From contig JBANAY010000004.1 in NCBI GenBank assembly GCA_037952775.1, forward strand, positions 8,246,001 through 8,310,000: 64,000 nucleotides of DNA. The letters run 5' to 3'. This DNA is from Clonostachys chloroleuca. Lineage: Eukaryota > Ascomycota > Sordariomycetes > Hypocreales > Bionectriaceae. Under the pieces are notes generated by a model, which searched no databases, was not told where the DNA came from, and worked only from the letters and a program-made list of their open reading frames with translations. Shown in pieces: positions 19,790 through 31,398 of the stretch; position 1 is the stretch's first letter, and every line of letters begins with the position of its first letter. Both the position numbers and the translations under genes were made by a program.

Positions 19790-20600
19790 CTACGGGCTTT
19801 TCTTGACTATACCCATCTATAGCTCTAGCATTGATTTTAGCAGTCTGTTATATTCTTCTCAAATCTTTCTGGGAATTTTAAACTTATGTACTGTACTATG
19901 TTCAGTCAGGGTAGGCAACATCCGGAATTGTACGGTGAAGAGATTTCACTAAATCATTGTCTTTTCCGAGTTCTGAAAGAGCATTTGGCAGATGGAGGTA
20001 AAGGGTGGCAAATGGAGCTTTTTAGACTATCCAAAAAGCTAAGTCTGGTTTAATTTCTAGGTGAAATATAGCAGATAATTAAAATTTACATCACTTTTGA
20101 ATATCCTTCGATGGGAGATGTGAATAAAATGATGAGTAGTTGTGTCTGGGTGGCTAATCATGTGAGATTAGTTTATCTTCTTTACCAACACCTCCATGAC
20201 TAATTTAAAAATCGATGGGAAATTCAAAACCATATTAATACGATTTTCAACTGGGTAATCAGTATTTTGAGATCAGCTCAGTCATATTGTTCCACACGCC
20301 AAGTTGTGCCGTGGATATAGGGTAGGTAGCAGCTCAAGGTTGGAGTGGAATGGTGCAATTGCTAGATTTTTGTTTTGCCTGCCGTTTTTTCTGGGCTAGC
20401 TACATCCGATTAATTACATATTTCGTGCTGCGCTTAGATAAACCAACGGAGAAAAGTATGTCGCTCAAGCGGAGATCTGCTCTTGATTGGACTAGGCGTG
20501 GCTGATATCGAGGCGAATGAGGTCTAGTCGGACACGTCCATCAATCAATAGCGCCTCTCGATAAAATGCGCAGCTGGATCCAGATTTGCCCCTGGATGGG
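19790..20600. other. Intergenic, AT-rich, no gene seen
   Basis: This is the 3' flank of the monooxygenase and upstream region of the glycosyltransferase. There is no open frame of interest. Confidence 0.35.
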
Positions 20601-21742
20601 ATGATACAAAATGCTCCGGGACCCCTTTTCGATGATGGACACACTGGGTTGTCCGTTCATCGATTGGTCAGGGGAGCAATCATGGTCTTCTCTCTGCTCG
20701 TCAGGAAGGCTACGGCCGCCTGCATCACGATGCTGCTGGTGGCCTTTTTGACTCTCACTCTCTCAAGGGCAGGCGCTTACACATATCTGCGACCAGCCCA
20801 GCCGAAGCCGGTCCTGGCCTTGTTGGAGTCGCCGCCATCGTACAAGATCACGGCGTGCCCTGAGCAATGGACTAACATATCTCCCGAGACCTGGAACACA
20901 GCTAAAGCTCACACAGATGATCTACTGGAAGATAAATTCACGTGAGTTTTATTCCAATCTGGCGCGCCTCGCCGAAGCAACTCAGTTAATCCTAACTGCC
21001 TCCGTGAAGAATCGTGCTGCAGACCTACCAGAGGCCACAAATTCTGGACACGACCTTGCGCCGTCTTCTAGAGAACTATGTGCCTTCACTCCTGGAACTG
21101 CATATCGTCTGGAATGATGACGAGACACCTGTGCCTGAAGATTTTTCTTCGCAGCATGGCGTCCGAGTCATCTATCACCAGGCGGCAAAGAACAGCATGA
21201 ATGAGAAGTTCAGACCTAATCCAGAATATCGCACCAAGGCCGTTCTTCTGCACGACGACGACGTCTACTATCACTCCGAGGACATGGAGTTCGCGTTCCA
21301 GACCTGGCGCGAGTATCAGGATCGCATGGTCGGCGCCTTTGCTCGCTCCCACTTCATCCAAGACGGACACTGGGCCATTGATTTCGCACAAGGCGCCTAC
21401 TCCATCGTCATGACTGGCCTTGTATTCGTGCATGTTGCCTTCCTGGAATATTGGTGGTCCGAGACCCCGATGATGATCCAGATCCGGGACTACGTGGACG
21501 CCCAGATGAACTGCGACGACATCGCGATGAACTTTCTCGTCTCTGCCATCACTTGCCAGCCGCCGTTGCAGGTCACTGGCGTTAAGCCGCCGGTCAATGA
21601 AGCGCCTCCAGTTGGAATCAGTACAACGCCCGAATTTCCAAAGAAGAGAGTGGAGTGTATGAATGATTTGCCCCAGTTCTTCGGGGGAATGCCCTTGATC
21701 AACACGACCTGGGCTATTACACGGGGCCAGTTTCCGTGGTAG
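20601..21742 (+). CDS. GT64-like (exostosin C-terminal domain) glycosyltransferase, two exons
   Basis: Exons are 20601-20941 and 21010-21742 (68-nt intron, GTGAGT donor, CTAAC branch), about 357 aa. A signal anchor (ACITMLLVAFLTLTL) predicts a type II Golgi membrane protein. The lumenal part opens FTIVLQTYQRPQILDTTLRR and has ELHIVWNDDE, then the DxD-type metal site LLHDDDVYY, AFQTWREY, and a conserved NCDDIAMNFLV near the C-terminus. These are marks of the GT64 family, which transfers N-acetylhexosamine. Fungal members are poorly studied; a role in protein or lipid glycans is inferred. An in-frame ATG at 20682, just before the membrane segment, is an alternative start. Confidence 0.82.
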
Positions 21743-22124
21743 ACGAGGTGGACTCTGTCTTCAGAAAGCAAGAACATGGTGTTGTCAATGGATGAGTCAT
21801 CTGGAGTTATCTGGTAATGTGCAGTCATATAATGTGCAAATGTTGCTATTGTTCTAATAGTCTCTAAATTACTCTTGGCGAAAGCTGGAGAGCATCATTG
21901 GAGTTCACTGGACAGATTTGATTTTTTCGTTTGACTTATTTTGCTAGGTGTAGGTGTTAGTATAGCATTATCCATGGTGAATTGATTAATTTGGATTGTC
22001 ACATTCGCCTCTTGATGGTGCAGTATTCTGAGCAGGAAAAAGCTAACGCTAAATAAAGAAGTCATTGATTATTCCTTGACTCAGTTTACCCTCACCGCCG
22101 CATTGAGGCGAGTTTAAAGCTAGC
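21743..22124. other. Intergenic, no gene seen
   Basis: This is the 3' flank of the glycosyltransferase, AT-rich, with nothing recognised. Confidence 0.3.
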
Positions 22125-22445
22125 TAGCTTAAGCGTGTGCGCACGCCTTCGTGTCCTCGCCTATCCGCATATCCCATTGCCTTTTTGATATCTTTCAATG
22201 TGCATCCCGACGCACCTTGGGCAAGCAGAATATCTAATACGCTGACTCTACCATGCTCAGCTGCTCCTTAAAGATCGGTCCGTCCCTTGGTCAAAGCTGG
22301 GGGTTCATGAATTTTGGCTCCCTTACTTAAGAGGAGCAGGACGATGTCTGAGTTACCTTGGATGGCTGCAAGTTGTAATGCAGTTCCACAGCCATTCAGT
22401 GCGGCAGGAGCGTTGACGTCTGCTCCTTTATCCAGCAGAAGCGTG
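22125..22445 (-). pseudogene. Ankyrin-repeat gene relic
   Basis: On the minus strand the frame reads LLLDKGADVNAP, then GTALQLAAIQGNSDIVLLLLSKGAKI, a TAA stop at 22268-22270, and GAAEHGRVSVLDILLAQGAS in the same frame. These are about three ankyrin repeats. The stop falls where relatives have TALQGAAEHG, so a CAA-to-TAA change explains it. No start or exon upstream was found. It is the tail of a lost ankyrin protein, common in accessory fungal DNA. Confidence 0.72.
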
Positions 22446-23094
22446 AACTATTGATTGACGTCAATCTATTCAAATTGAGCCCGAAAACTTTCGGGCGCCA
22501 TTCGGAGGTGCGGCTGGAGCTCTCAGCCGTCCCAGCCCAGCTGATGCAAGACCCGCGGTCTGCTTATACGGCCTGCGCAGCCCGACCCTTCTCTCAGCAG
22601 AGCCTTTTTTCTCAGCCTTTTACGAAAGGATATTACACCTGAATGATGTGTCAGAGGCTATGCATGCAGGTTATAATTGTTATTATTACAGATGCATCTC
22701 AGACAGGTCGGCGTTGAACCGGCCAGCCAATGTACCGACCCAGGCTCAGTGTTTACCAATGAATTCTGTACCTGCATGCGGTAGGTAGTCAGCAAAAGCA
22801 CACGCACCGCTTGGCTGGCCGCAAAATCGGTCTGATGGCGGGCGCTGAGCGCTTAATTGACGGTGAGCGAATGGCTGTTCTTCCGCGATGTGGCATGGAA
22901 GCTCCATCAGTCTCAATTTGAAACAAGCAGTGAAATTACAGTTGCCCGAGAGCTTGAAGACGTAAAATAGCCGCGGAGCGCGGTTGTCATAAGAAGTCGG
23001 CTATTTGGCTCTGTTCATATCGTAGCATTGGCAATCTGAGCCTCCAGTATTATCGACTGCTATCGTCATCACCAAATCAAGATTTCCGCCCAAG
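22446..23094. other. Intergenic, no gene seen
   Basis: The last ~100 bases are the likely leader of the membrane-protein gene at 23095. Nothing else is supported. Confidence 0.3.
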
Positions 23095-24051
23095 ATGGCC
23101 TCAACCTATGTTTACATAGACGATGCCATGGAGCAGTGCACTGACGGTCCTGTTATCAACGGCTTCACGTGCCCGAACGGTTCCAGGTGTATTTGGCTCG
23201 CGGGACAAACAACTATCCTCTGCTGCCCAGTTTCATCAACCAACAGATGTCAACACATTGAACCCATCACTTGCAATGTCTCGGCCCAAAACCCTATGAT
23301 CTACGAAACTACACCCATCAAAACAACCATCTTTGACATATCTCTACCGAAATGTGGAGCACGATGTTGTCCCTTCGGTTACCAGTGTCAAGGTTCGACT
23401 AGGACTTGCTTGAAGTTACCCAACCAGAGCAAACGTCCGTGCGAGCGCGTCGACGATGACAGGAGCATTATGAATACAACATTAGAAAGTGACCGAACAA
23501 CTATGACAGGGTGAGTTTATCTACCTAGATATGGATACAAAAAGTCCAAACACTCACCACCTAAAAGGGTCTCGTCCGCAATTATAGTCACAATACAGCC
23601 AGGACCAACTTCACTCACAACGACTTCACTCACGACGACTTCTCTCACGACAACTTCGCGCACGACAAGTTCCGCGACCCCTGACAGCCCAGCAGACACC
23701 TCGCCTGCACCACCCTCTTTGACACATGTTATTATTCTCGCAATCGCGCTTTCATTTACCCTTACTATTCTTCTTGCAACGATGATATTTCTCGTGTGGA
23801 AACGTCGAGTGGGAAAGACTAGACATGAGGAGATCATTGAGTCTCGCAGTCACATCCCTCCTTGCCGACCCCCCAGGTTGCACATTTCACAGGCTAGATT
23901 TGACAAGGCCGAGCTAGGCACTGGCTCCTGTGAGCTTCGGCTATCGCTGAGCGCCAAAGACGGCGTTCGTGGTACCCATTCTCCGGCAGAGCTGCCAGCC
24001 ACACCGGTTAGCGAGAGGCTGGAAGCCGCTCTGGGCAAGGAGATGAGATGA
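23095..24051 (+). CDS. Single-pass membrane protein with Cys-rich ectodomain, two exons
   Basis: Exons are 23095-23510 and 23568-24051 (57-nt intron), about 300 aa. The first exon encodes a Cys-rich domain (FTCPNGSRCIW, ILCCP, CGARCCPFGYQCQ). The second starts with a Ser/Thr-rich stalk containing a SLTTT unit repeated four times (24 nt period 23608-23660). It then has one membrane segment (VIILAIALSFTLTILLATMIFLV is its core), a basic stop-transfer WKRR and a ~90-residue cytoplasmic tail. No classical signal peptide precedes the Cys-rich part, so the membrane segment would act as anchor. I recall many fungal proteins of this build, of unknown function, probably at the cell surface. Confidence 0.75.
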
Positions 24052-25407
24052 GATGGTTCTAAAATGACGCATGCCGTCCAGAATTCACGTTTTGGTCCTG
24101 GTTGTCGAGCTGTGACCGTGCAACAGGACCTAGTCGGTACCATTTGTTCTACGAGGAGCGCTTGCTACCGAACATGTCATTCGGTTTCTTTTCGAGTCCG
24201 TGTGTCAAGCCTCTCGCATGACTCCATTGCATACATTTGAGGCACGGTGGCTACATCATGAGCAACGAGCCCCCGGTGATTGAATGACATGACCGGCCAG
24301 GATCACCCAACTGGGTGTGATTTATGATGCTTTTCAAGATGCATCTTGAGGCTGGATGGTCTCCTTCCAAGAATATATTATTGAACAAGTCGACTCGGAT
24401 AATCTCAACGCCGATGGGACGGGATGAGCTACATTTGTAGGGAAGAATGATGGCTACTACACATATATAGATTAACTTAGCCGCTGGCCTCTAGGGTTTG
24501 ACATTAAATCAATTTGTTTAAATTCCAAGCTAATGGTCAGCATCTAGTGGAAGTTGATTAGCTAACAACACGTCACGTTAAGAAATCATGTTGTCTGCAC
24601 AATCGTAGAACAACCGGGGTCGTGAAAATTTGGCTTCAAGTACGCAGCTGTAGCTCATTTTCCCTGGGGCGTAATTAATCGCCGCATTGTGGTCCCGCGA
24701 TGATTCCTGGGGGCTTTGGATCGATGTGAAAAGATCCAATAATACACCATGATTGCCACAGTTTCAGTGCCTGGGCGAACGCTGGCAATGTTCCGCATAA
24801 TGTGCAGGTAACTGCCTTATGGCGGCCACCAGCTCTGCCCAAACACCTTCACGTTCGGTAATGCAGACCAAACGGTTATCAGTTGCCTCAACTAGGGTGC
24901 GACTTGGCCCTGGATTATGCGTTGTCATGCTACTAATCCCCATGGGGATTGTTGCATAGCAGCGATGGGACATGAAACCCTGCTTGGGGTGCATTTTGTG
25001 CTGTTTGCATGTAACCCGTCGAGATTGATAGGCCCTTAGCAATCAAAGATGGAACACGGCGCCAGTTGGTTTCTGACAGCAATCAAATTCGTTGCAGGTG
25101 TCCAATTTGGCGTTTGATGCTACGTCCAATTAGGATGTCATGAATGTTCTGCTTCACTGCACATCAATGATCTCTACCGTTTGTTAGTGGTGACCAGCAT
25201 GAAACATTTCTTCGAGCATTGACTACCAATACAGTTCACCTCCAGGCACGATGTAGCATCTAAAATGCATCCGTACCTTACGTGGTGTTCTCAGCCTTGA
25301 CATCTGGCTTTTGGCCGGGGTACTTTATTATATGCTTCGAGATGTTTTATTCCTCCCTCCCTTTCACAACTGTTTATCCAAGCTTGACCCTGCCTTAATT
25401 GATCAAA
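24052..25407. other. Intergenic 1.35 kb, no gene seen
   Basis: I found no supported gene on either strand. A perfect 14-base palindrome (caagatgcatcttg) near 24333 is noted. The final part is the promoter of the SUR7/PalI gene. Confidence 0.35.
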
Positions 25408-26508
25408 ATGAAAATCTTCATCATAATCGCGTACCTTGCTCCTGTATTCCTGTCAATCACAGGGCTTATATTGTCAACGCTATGCCTCTATTCCGGCAAT
25501 GTGCCCGGGGTCATGGAGGACTTCGCCCTAGTCAGAGTAAGTAACGCGATGGGATCAACGGATGAATGAGCGAGGATTATGCTGACCTGCATTCAATAGC
25601 TGAATGTGATCATGGTCGGCCAGAATTTGACAGACATAGACGATGGCCCTGGCCGTCCAACCTCACCGCGTCCTCAACCTAATCCCAGCCGGCCGAGGCC
25701 TGGAGATGACGATGAGGAGAGCCCTTTTTCATCCATTATCAAGTCGATTCTCGGCTTCTTGAACGGTTTATCTGGAATCTACAATGGGTCATCAACCAAT
25801 TACAAAGCCGATATTGGCCTTTCGGATTGGTACTCCTTCCATGTCATGACTGCCTGCAAGGGAGAGTTCTTCGACTCCTCGCTCCCAAGCAGAACTAACC
25901 TCAACACAACATACTGCACTCACGCGAAACTAGGCTGTAAGGAGATCCACACTCCCATAATTGAATTTTCGATTTGCTGATCCTGTGGCTTTTCATTAGT
26001 TCGTTTCAATCTGACGGAATTCATGGCCGCAGATCTCAAAAAGTCAGGAATCAATGTTGACTTGGGGAACTACGCCGACACTGATAAGTCGCAAAAAAAG
26101 CTCGACATTCTCAACAAGGTATTATCCGCCTTGGCAGCATTTTACATAATCTCCATGGTCTTTTGCGCCGTCGCGCTCTTGTCTTCGTCCATCTCCCTAT
26201 TCAGCGACAATCACACTGTCAGCCGCCTCGGCTTGCTCTCAGTCGTGCTTGCGACGTTGTCGCTCTCCGTCGCAAGTGGTATTGCAACGGCGGCTGCGAA
26301 ACAGAGCGCTGATGAAGTCACGAAGCTAGGAAAGGGAGTCGGGATTGAGAGCTACCGTGGGTACAAATTCCTCGGGCTCACGTGGGGAGCTGCAGTCGCC
26401 ATGTTTGTCGACGTATTCTTTGAGATTGCACAAGTTCGACGGACGCGAGAAGAGTTGAAGTCTACAAAAGAGCCTGCCGGCGAGGAGGAGTCTGCTGAGG
26501 AGCCTTGA
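25408..26508 (+). CDS. SUR7/PalI-family four-transmembrane protein, three exons
   Basis: Exons are 25408-25536, 25600-25936 and 26000-26508, phases consistent, for about 324 aa. An N-terminal membrane segment (MKIFIIIAYLAPVFLSITG) is followed by a long outer loop with a Pro/Arg-rich insert, then LSDWYSFHVMTACKG and the paired cysteines before FNLTEF typical of the SUR7 group. Three membrane segments and an acidic cytoplasmic tail (EEESAEEP) complete it. Family members sit in eisosome/cortical patches or act in ambient pH signalling; which applies is unclear. The short frame starting at 25311 is a shadow. Confidence 0.8.
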
Positions 26509-26768
26509 TAGGCTCGAACATCTCAAAAAGCACTGCAGAGCAGGCTGGGTATGACAAATACTAATAATTAAAAACATAGAGGATAATCAAAACGGCACAC
26601 TAGAATGCTTTCACAGTCATGGAATGGGGGCTCCTGCTAATTCAGGGGAATTATTTGCCGTCAATCAGTTTTTGAGTCTTTCTAGTATGATGAAAATAAT
26701 AATTAAAAGTCAGTATATGTATATAAAACCAAGAGAGAATTATAATTAAGTGAAAGCGTTTTCTCATC

Positions 26769-28617
26769 TCATGCTAAGCTCGGTATAAACCTTGTTTTAC
26801 TCATAATCGCGTTGAATCTGTCCACGTAGCTTGGCACAATCTCCTGATCTGCAGCGAGATCTTCCTGTATCCAGAGCGCATGCAGACCCCATCTCAGACA
26901 ATCCAAGCTTCTACCGTACCTATTCTTCTCCGATCTCTTGACAAGATTGAGGATAATAGCCCGCTGCTCGTCCGTTCTGGCTTCGCTACCGACGATTAAA
27001 AGAGGAAACTGGTGCTCGTGAGCCCATAATCGATCTACTAATGCGAACGCCTTGTCTATGAGACCCTGTATATCACGGGGCTTCCCAGAAATGCTTTCGG
27101 AAACCCGTGCGAGATAGATGAGTATTGCAATTTGATACAACTTGATCGGATTTGTCGCGGTGTTGTTCATTTGCGCGTCATAATTCTCAGACACTTCCAC
27201 GATAGTGCGCGCATTGCCTTCGAGTGTAGTAAGAATTCCGACATAGTTTTCCATTTTGTCTTTGTGCTCGAATGCTTGGAAGAGGACGGCGAAAATTTCG
27301 GTTAGAAACTGTAATACGCGGTGTGATGGACGTGTAGGATTCGTGAGCTGGGTAACGAGAATCAATTAGCGAATTTGCCAATTTGATTGATTTGAACAAA
27401 ACATACCTGCGCGCCCTTTGAATCTAATAAAAGATCTCCTTGGCCTCCCGTGCTGATTTGTTCAGCAAAGATATTTTCCACCTGCCGATGCCGCCAGTGA
27501 AGAATGCTGAATTGAGCAACGACATCGTGGTAATGCACCCACTCGAGCATCTCGGAGACGAATCTTTTGTCCGCGTGTTCATCAAGGCGGCTAACCTTGA
27601 TAATGTCCTTTACTCCGCGGACGTACCATAGCCACTGCCCACCAGTCTCAGACGAATCATGAATCTGATAAAATATTGGCATAAGTGGTCAAGCCTGGGA
27701 CGGGAGTTGCAAATTCCACTCACCTCAAAAGAGCAAGAAGCATGCCTGCTGCGACATGCTGGGCTGCTTCAGTCGTGCTCAGCGAGCTACGCTCTGCTGA
27801 ACGCGTGAGTTCAGTAATTGCAGCGGTTTTGAATTGGACAGCCTGTGACTGGAGTCCATTGCGATATCGCGAAGCAAGGGCAAGTAAGGCGAACAAGACT
27901 GCCTTGGAGGAGGAGGAGTCGTTGGAGAATGCCATCTTGATTAGCAAGTCACCAAATTCTCTCGTATTTTGGTTGAATGTGACTAGTGAATAGGAAGCTG
28001 TCGTTGCAACTATAGAGTTCGTCAGTTAAGCCTGAGACGGCTCATTTGGGATCTCAACTATACGGACAGTATTCGACTAGAGACGCCTCTCCTCCGCCGA
28101 GCGGAGATGGATTCCATGGTGGGTGGTAAGGTGTAGCCAAGTGATGTAGAAGCTTATTCTGATCCGGTGCTCCTATGATGCCTGGTTAGCCAAGTAATCA
28201 CAAAATCCGATCAGATTTTGCAGGAGATTGTCCAGGAAACCACCTACTCCTAACGCTCAAATCAACCAAGTAGTCGTATATTTCCATATCACGGTAAGAA
28301 GTCTGGATGATGTGAACTTTAGGAAACATGGTCTTAGTCTTCCGTCCCGGCGGCAAGTCCACATGCATCGCCCGCCTAGGATCACTGGCCTTGGGCCAAG
28401 ACAGGCGGACTCCATACCCTTGGCATATCCTTCTGACCCGGATACAGTTTGAGCATCTTGGGATCGTTCGGTCACAACGAACTCTACGGTCTATGACACC
28501 GATTAATCAGCTTCCGTCAAGCGTTAGGCCAATCCGGCGATTTGTCATCCACATACCCTTGCATGTCCAGCAGCTATTGGGCGCCAGTGCGGTATCTCGA
28601 GACCGATTGGATACCAT
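26769..28617 (-). CDS. Zn2Cys6 transcription factor with Fungal_trans_2 domain, six exons, one slip
   Basis: Minus-strand exons: 28557-28617, 28248-28490, 28059-28172, 27724-28009, 27407-27664 and 26769-27347. The zinc cluster is split by the first intron: CWTCK | DRRVRCDR, then CSNCIRVRRIC. The linker HHLATPYHPPWNPSPLGGG leads to the regulatory domain (EFGDLLIKMAFSND, AAGMLLALL, GGQWLWYVRGVKDII). Five introns of 49-75 nt fit in phase, one with the weak donor GTTGAG. At the end of exon 4 the frame is one base short: one more T in the run at 27727-27730 would give the expected LFE before the splice. This is an indel or consensus error. It is transcribed divergently from the dehydrogenase at 29047, a common regulator/target pairing. 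Confidence 0.8.
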
Positions 28618-29046
28618 ACTCGCGGAAAGTTGTACTCACTCGGATGCCAGAAAGTAAAAGTTAATCGAGCAGCAGTTGAAGAATCACTCAAAGCGTGTGG
28701 AGTGAGATGGAATTAAAAGGGCTGAGAGGTGTTTGAGTAGGACTGGGTTGCTGACTCTTCAACCGACGAATCAGTCGACTGGCACAAGTAACTGAGCTCC
28801 ACCGATGGCAAGTAATCGCGAGATTTATGGAGCCTCCCCCTGACAAATTACTAATAATACGGCCAATCAGAGACGCCAAAGGTGAGACGATTGGGGATTG
28901 TTAGTGATGAAGGTTTACGAAGCGGGTTTTGGCAATGGTATAAATATGATTGAGCAACTGCCTTCGTAGAGATTTTGAATTTAGAATCAGACAGAAACAG
29001 TTATTTCACGTCAAAATCTCTCAAGATTCAGCATTTTCAACCAACC
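28618..29046. promoter_or_regulatory. Shared divergent promoter, regulator (-) and dehydrogenase (+)
   Basis: A 429-base gap between two divergent starts. TATAAATA at 28939-28946 lies about 100 bases before the dehydrogenase ATG. The gap holds no other gene. Confidence 0.5.
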
Positions 29047-30111
29047 ATGCCTTCGTACCTTATCACTGGCACCTCACGAGGCCTTGGCGTAAGTGCATGA
29101 TCAAAATGCGCAACCTACCCTAAACCCCCAACACAGAAGCTGATGAAATTTCTAGTACGAGTTTCTACGTCAAATTTCTGAGAACCCAAGCAACACTGTT
29201 GTTGGCCTTGTTCGCAATAAATCTGAGACTGAGGCGAAGTTCAAGACATTGAACCGTCCCAACGTACATATTGTTCAAGGTGATTTAGAGAATTTTGACT
29301 CACTAAAGGTAAATTGGTTTCGAAATAGCCATTTTCTTGTTTGGCGAATTTGAACTAACTTGTTTTATTTTGTTGTAGGAATCCGTTGACCAAGTGTCCG
29401 CAATTGTGAACGGGTCTCTGGATTACCTCATTGCAAATGCTGGTTATATTTCTTCGTGGTCTGCTTATGATAGCCTCAGTACCCTGTATGATTCACACTC
29501 CCTGAACCTATTCGAATGTGACGAGTTGTACTAACACGATAACATAGCGGCGATGAGCCTAAGCGACTGGAAGATGACTTGTTGAAATGCTTCCGTGTCA
29601 ACACGATTGGCAACATCCACCTCATCAACCTCTACTTACCCCTAGTACTGAAGGGCGACGTGAAGAAAGTGATCGTCCTTTCATCGGGATTCGCCGACGA
29701 CGAACTTACCACCAACTTCAATATCGGCGAAGCCGGACCATACACCATCAGCAAGTCGGCTATGAATACTGCTGTGGCCAAGTACAGCGCCGAGTACGCA
29801 GAACAGGGCGTTCTATTCTTGTCTATTGCGCCAGGAGCCGTTGAAGTTGGACAAGACGCAGGAAGTGAGAGCTAATTCGGTGGAAATTGGTTCAAAGTGC
29901 TATGCTAACGGCTATGATAGTTACCGAGGAACAAATCCCCAAAGCGATGGCCCTAGGCGGAAAGTTCGCTGGTTATGCACCCCATTTCAAGGGCCGAACC
30001 ATGCCAGAAGAGTCAATCAAGGACATGCTGTCTGTTATTGATAAGGCAAGTGTCAAAGATGGATACGGTGGCTCATTCATTTCGCATAAGGGCAACAAGC
30101 AGTGGCTTTAA
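29047..30111 (+). CDS. Short-chain dehydrogenase/reductase, five exons (269 aa)
   Basis: Exons: 29047-29088, 29156-29308, 29379-29485, 29548-29864 and 29921-30111, all in phase; introns are 56-70 nt. The cofactor loop TGTSRGLG starts at residue 7, NAGY is the second SDR motif, and YTISKSA holds the catalytic Tyr and Lys; the Ser lies in VIVLSSG. Thus an NAD(P)H-dependent oxidoreductase of the classical SDR type, acting on an unknown alcohol or ketone. The C-terminus (FKGRTMPEESIKDML, SHKGNKQWL) resembles fungal SDRs annotated near secondary-metabolite genes. It is divergent from a Zn2Cys6 regulator. Confidence 0.9.
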
Positions 30112-30148
30112 GCGTGATTTATATTGACTGCCACACGCTTGTTAAACA

Positions 30149-30802
30149 CTAGTCCGTACTGTATGATCCAACGAAGAGAGTATGCGAGCTGGCCAGCGAG
30201 GGACCCCTTCGCCCTCTGCCCTTAGATAGGATAAGATTCAATATATGTAATGCTAGAACTTTTGTCAAGTGTAAGTAGACGACTTTGAATTTGATTTCGA
30301 TGCAACTCGTAATTAATGAGAATTGACTGGTGTGACCTTCTTGGCTCTGCGCACATTCATTGAAAAATGCTGTGTATTGCCATACCTCGTCAAGCTGCAA
30401 GTCGCCGATCATAGCAAGACAATAAGCGGAAGAAATTGACTCCGATTGGTCCTTTAGAGTAAATGCGTGATTTAGAAACCGGTAGTAAGGCAGCAGTGAG
30501 GCGTCCTTCCAGACCTCACGCCGCACATCTCTCTAGTGAGCCTGAAATTCTTACCGCCCAATCCTCGATATGACAAGGGCGTTGGATTGGACAAAGTCTG
30601 GTGATAAAGTGTACGTTGCTGGCATTTCGCTCATCATCTGTAGCCACTGTGCATGTGTACCGTAGAAAGTGTATGTTCGGTATAACATGCACAATCCTGG
30701 TATGCCTTGGTGCCCAAGGCAGATCACGTTACCATGTACGCTGGCTATACAGCGTTCAAAATACGCCCGGTCTTCATCCGTTATGCATGTTGGTACCGAC
30801 AA
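30149..30802 (-). pseudogene. Possible decayed gene, unrecognised
   Basis: Two adjacent minus-strand frames (30551-30802 and 30149-30526) look protein-like in composition: MLYRTYTFYGTHAQWLQMM in the first, RREVWKDASLLPYYRFLNHAF in the second. They could be joined only by a frame change; a GTAAGA..ACTAG piece between them is just ~22 nt, too short for an intron. I recognise no family. It is either a relic or chance. Confidence 0.25.
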
Positions 30803-31398
30803 TGCGACTATGCATTGAGGGGGCCCATCACGTTATGAAGCAACGTAAGACATCATGCAAGATGCGTTTTTTTGCTGCCTTCGCTGGAGCCCGCTGTTAC
30901 GCCACCGGGTGAGAAATGACCATAATTAAGAATTGGTGGGAGAGGTACCTATCTTATTGGATATTGAAAGGGTCTGTGGGAACATGGCGGTTGGCTATTG
31001 AGAGGTGGCTGCTACTATACATGCGGGAGGCCCTCCAAGATGTGCACTTCTCATTCGCACAAAATGCCAGAGGCCAGGTCTGACCGCAGCCAAGAAACCG
31101 CCTCTGAAATGAGACAACTTGCTGCCCAGATCTGGGCTGCTGCCTAACACAGATGCACAGATGAAGTACAACTTCATCTTGTCTTTACTAGCATTTCCTT
31201 TCCCCTATTCCCCCGCCCGATTCTCACGGTTGTGACCCACGACAGACACAGTACCACCCATGCAAGCTAGGAGCAGGGCTCTGGCAATCGAATCTCCAAT
31301 TACTCGGACTTACTCAATGCTCCTTTCTCAGGCTTACGCTTGATCTATCACTCCAACGGCACTTGATTCAACGTTGTTAATACGTATTCAACGACACC
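30803..31398. other. Intergenic; upstream of the helicase gene
   Basis: No gene seen. The last 200 bases are a plausible promoter and leader for the gene at 31399, without a clear TATA box. Confidence 0.3.
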
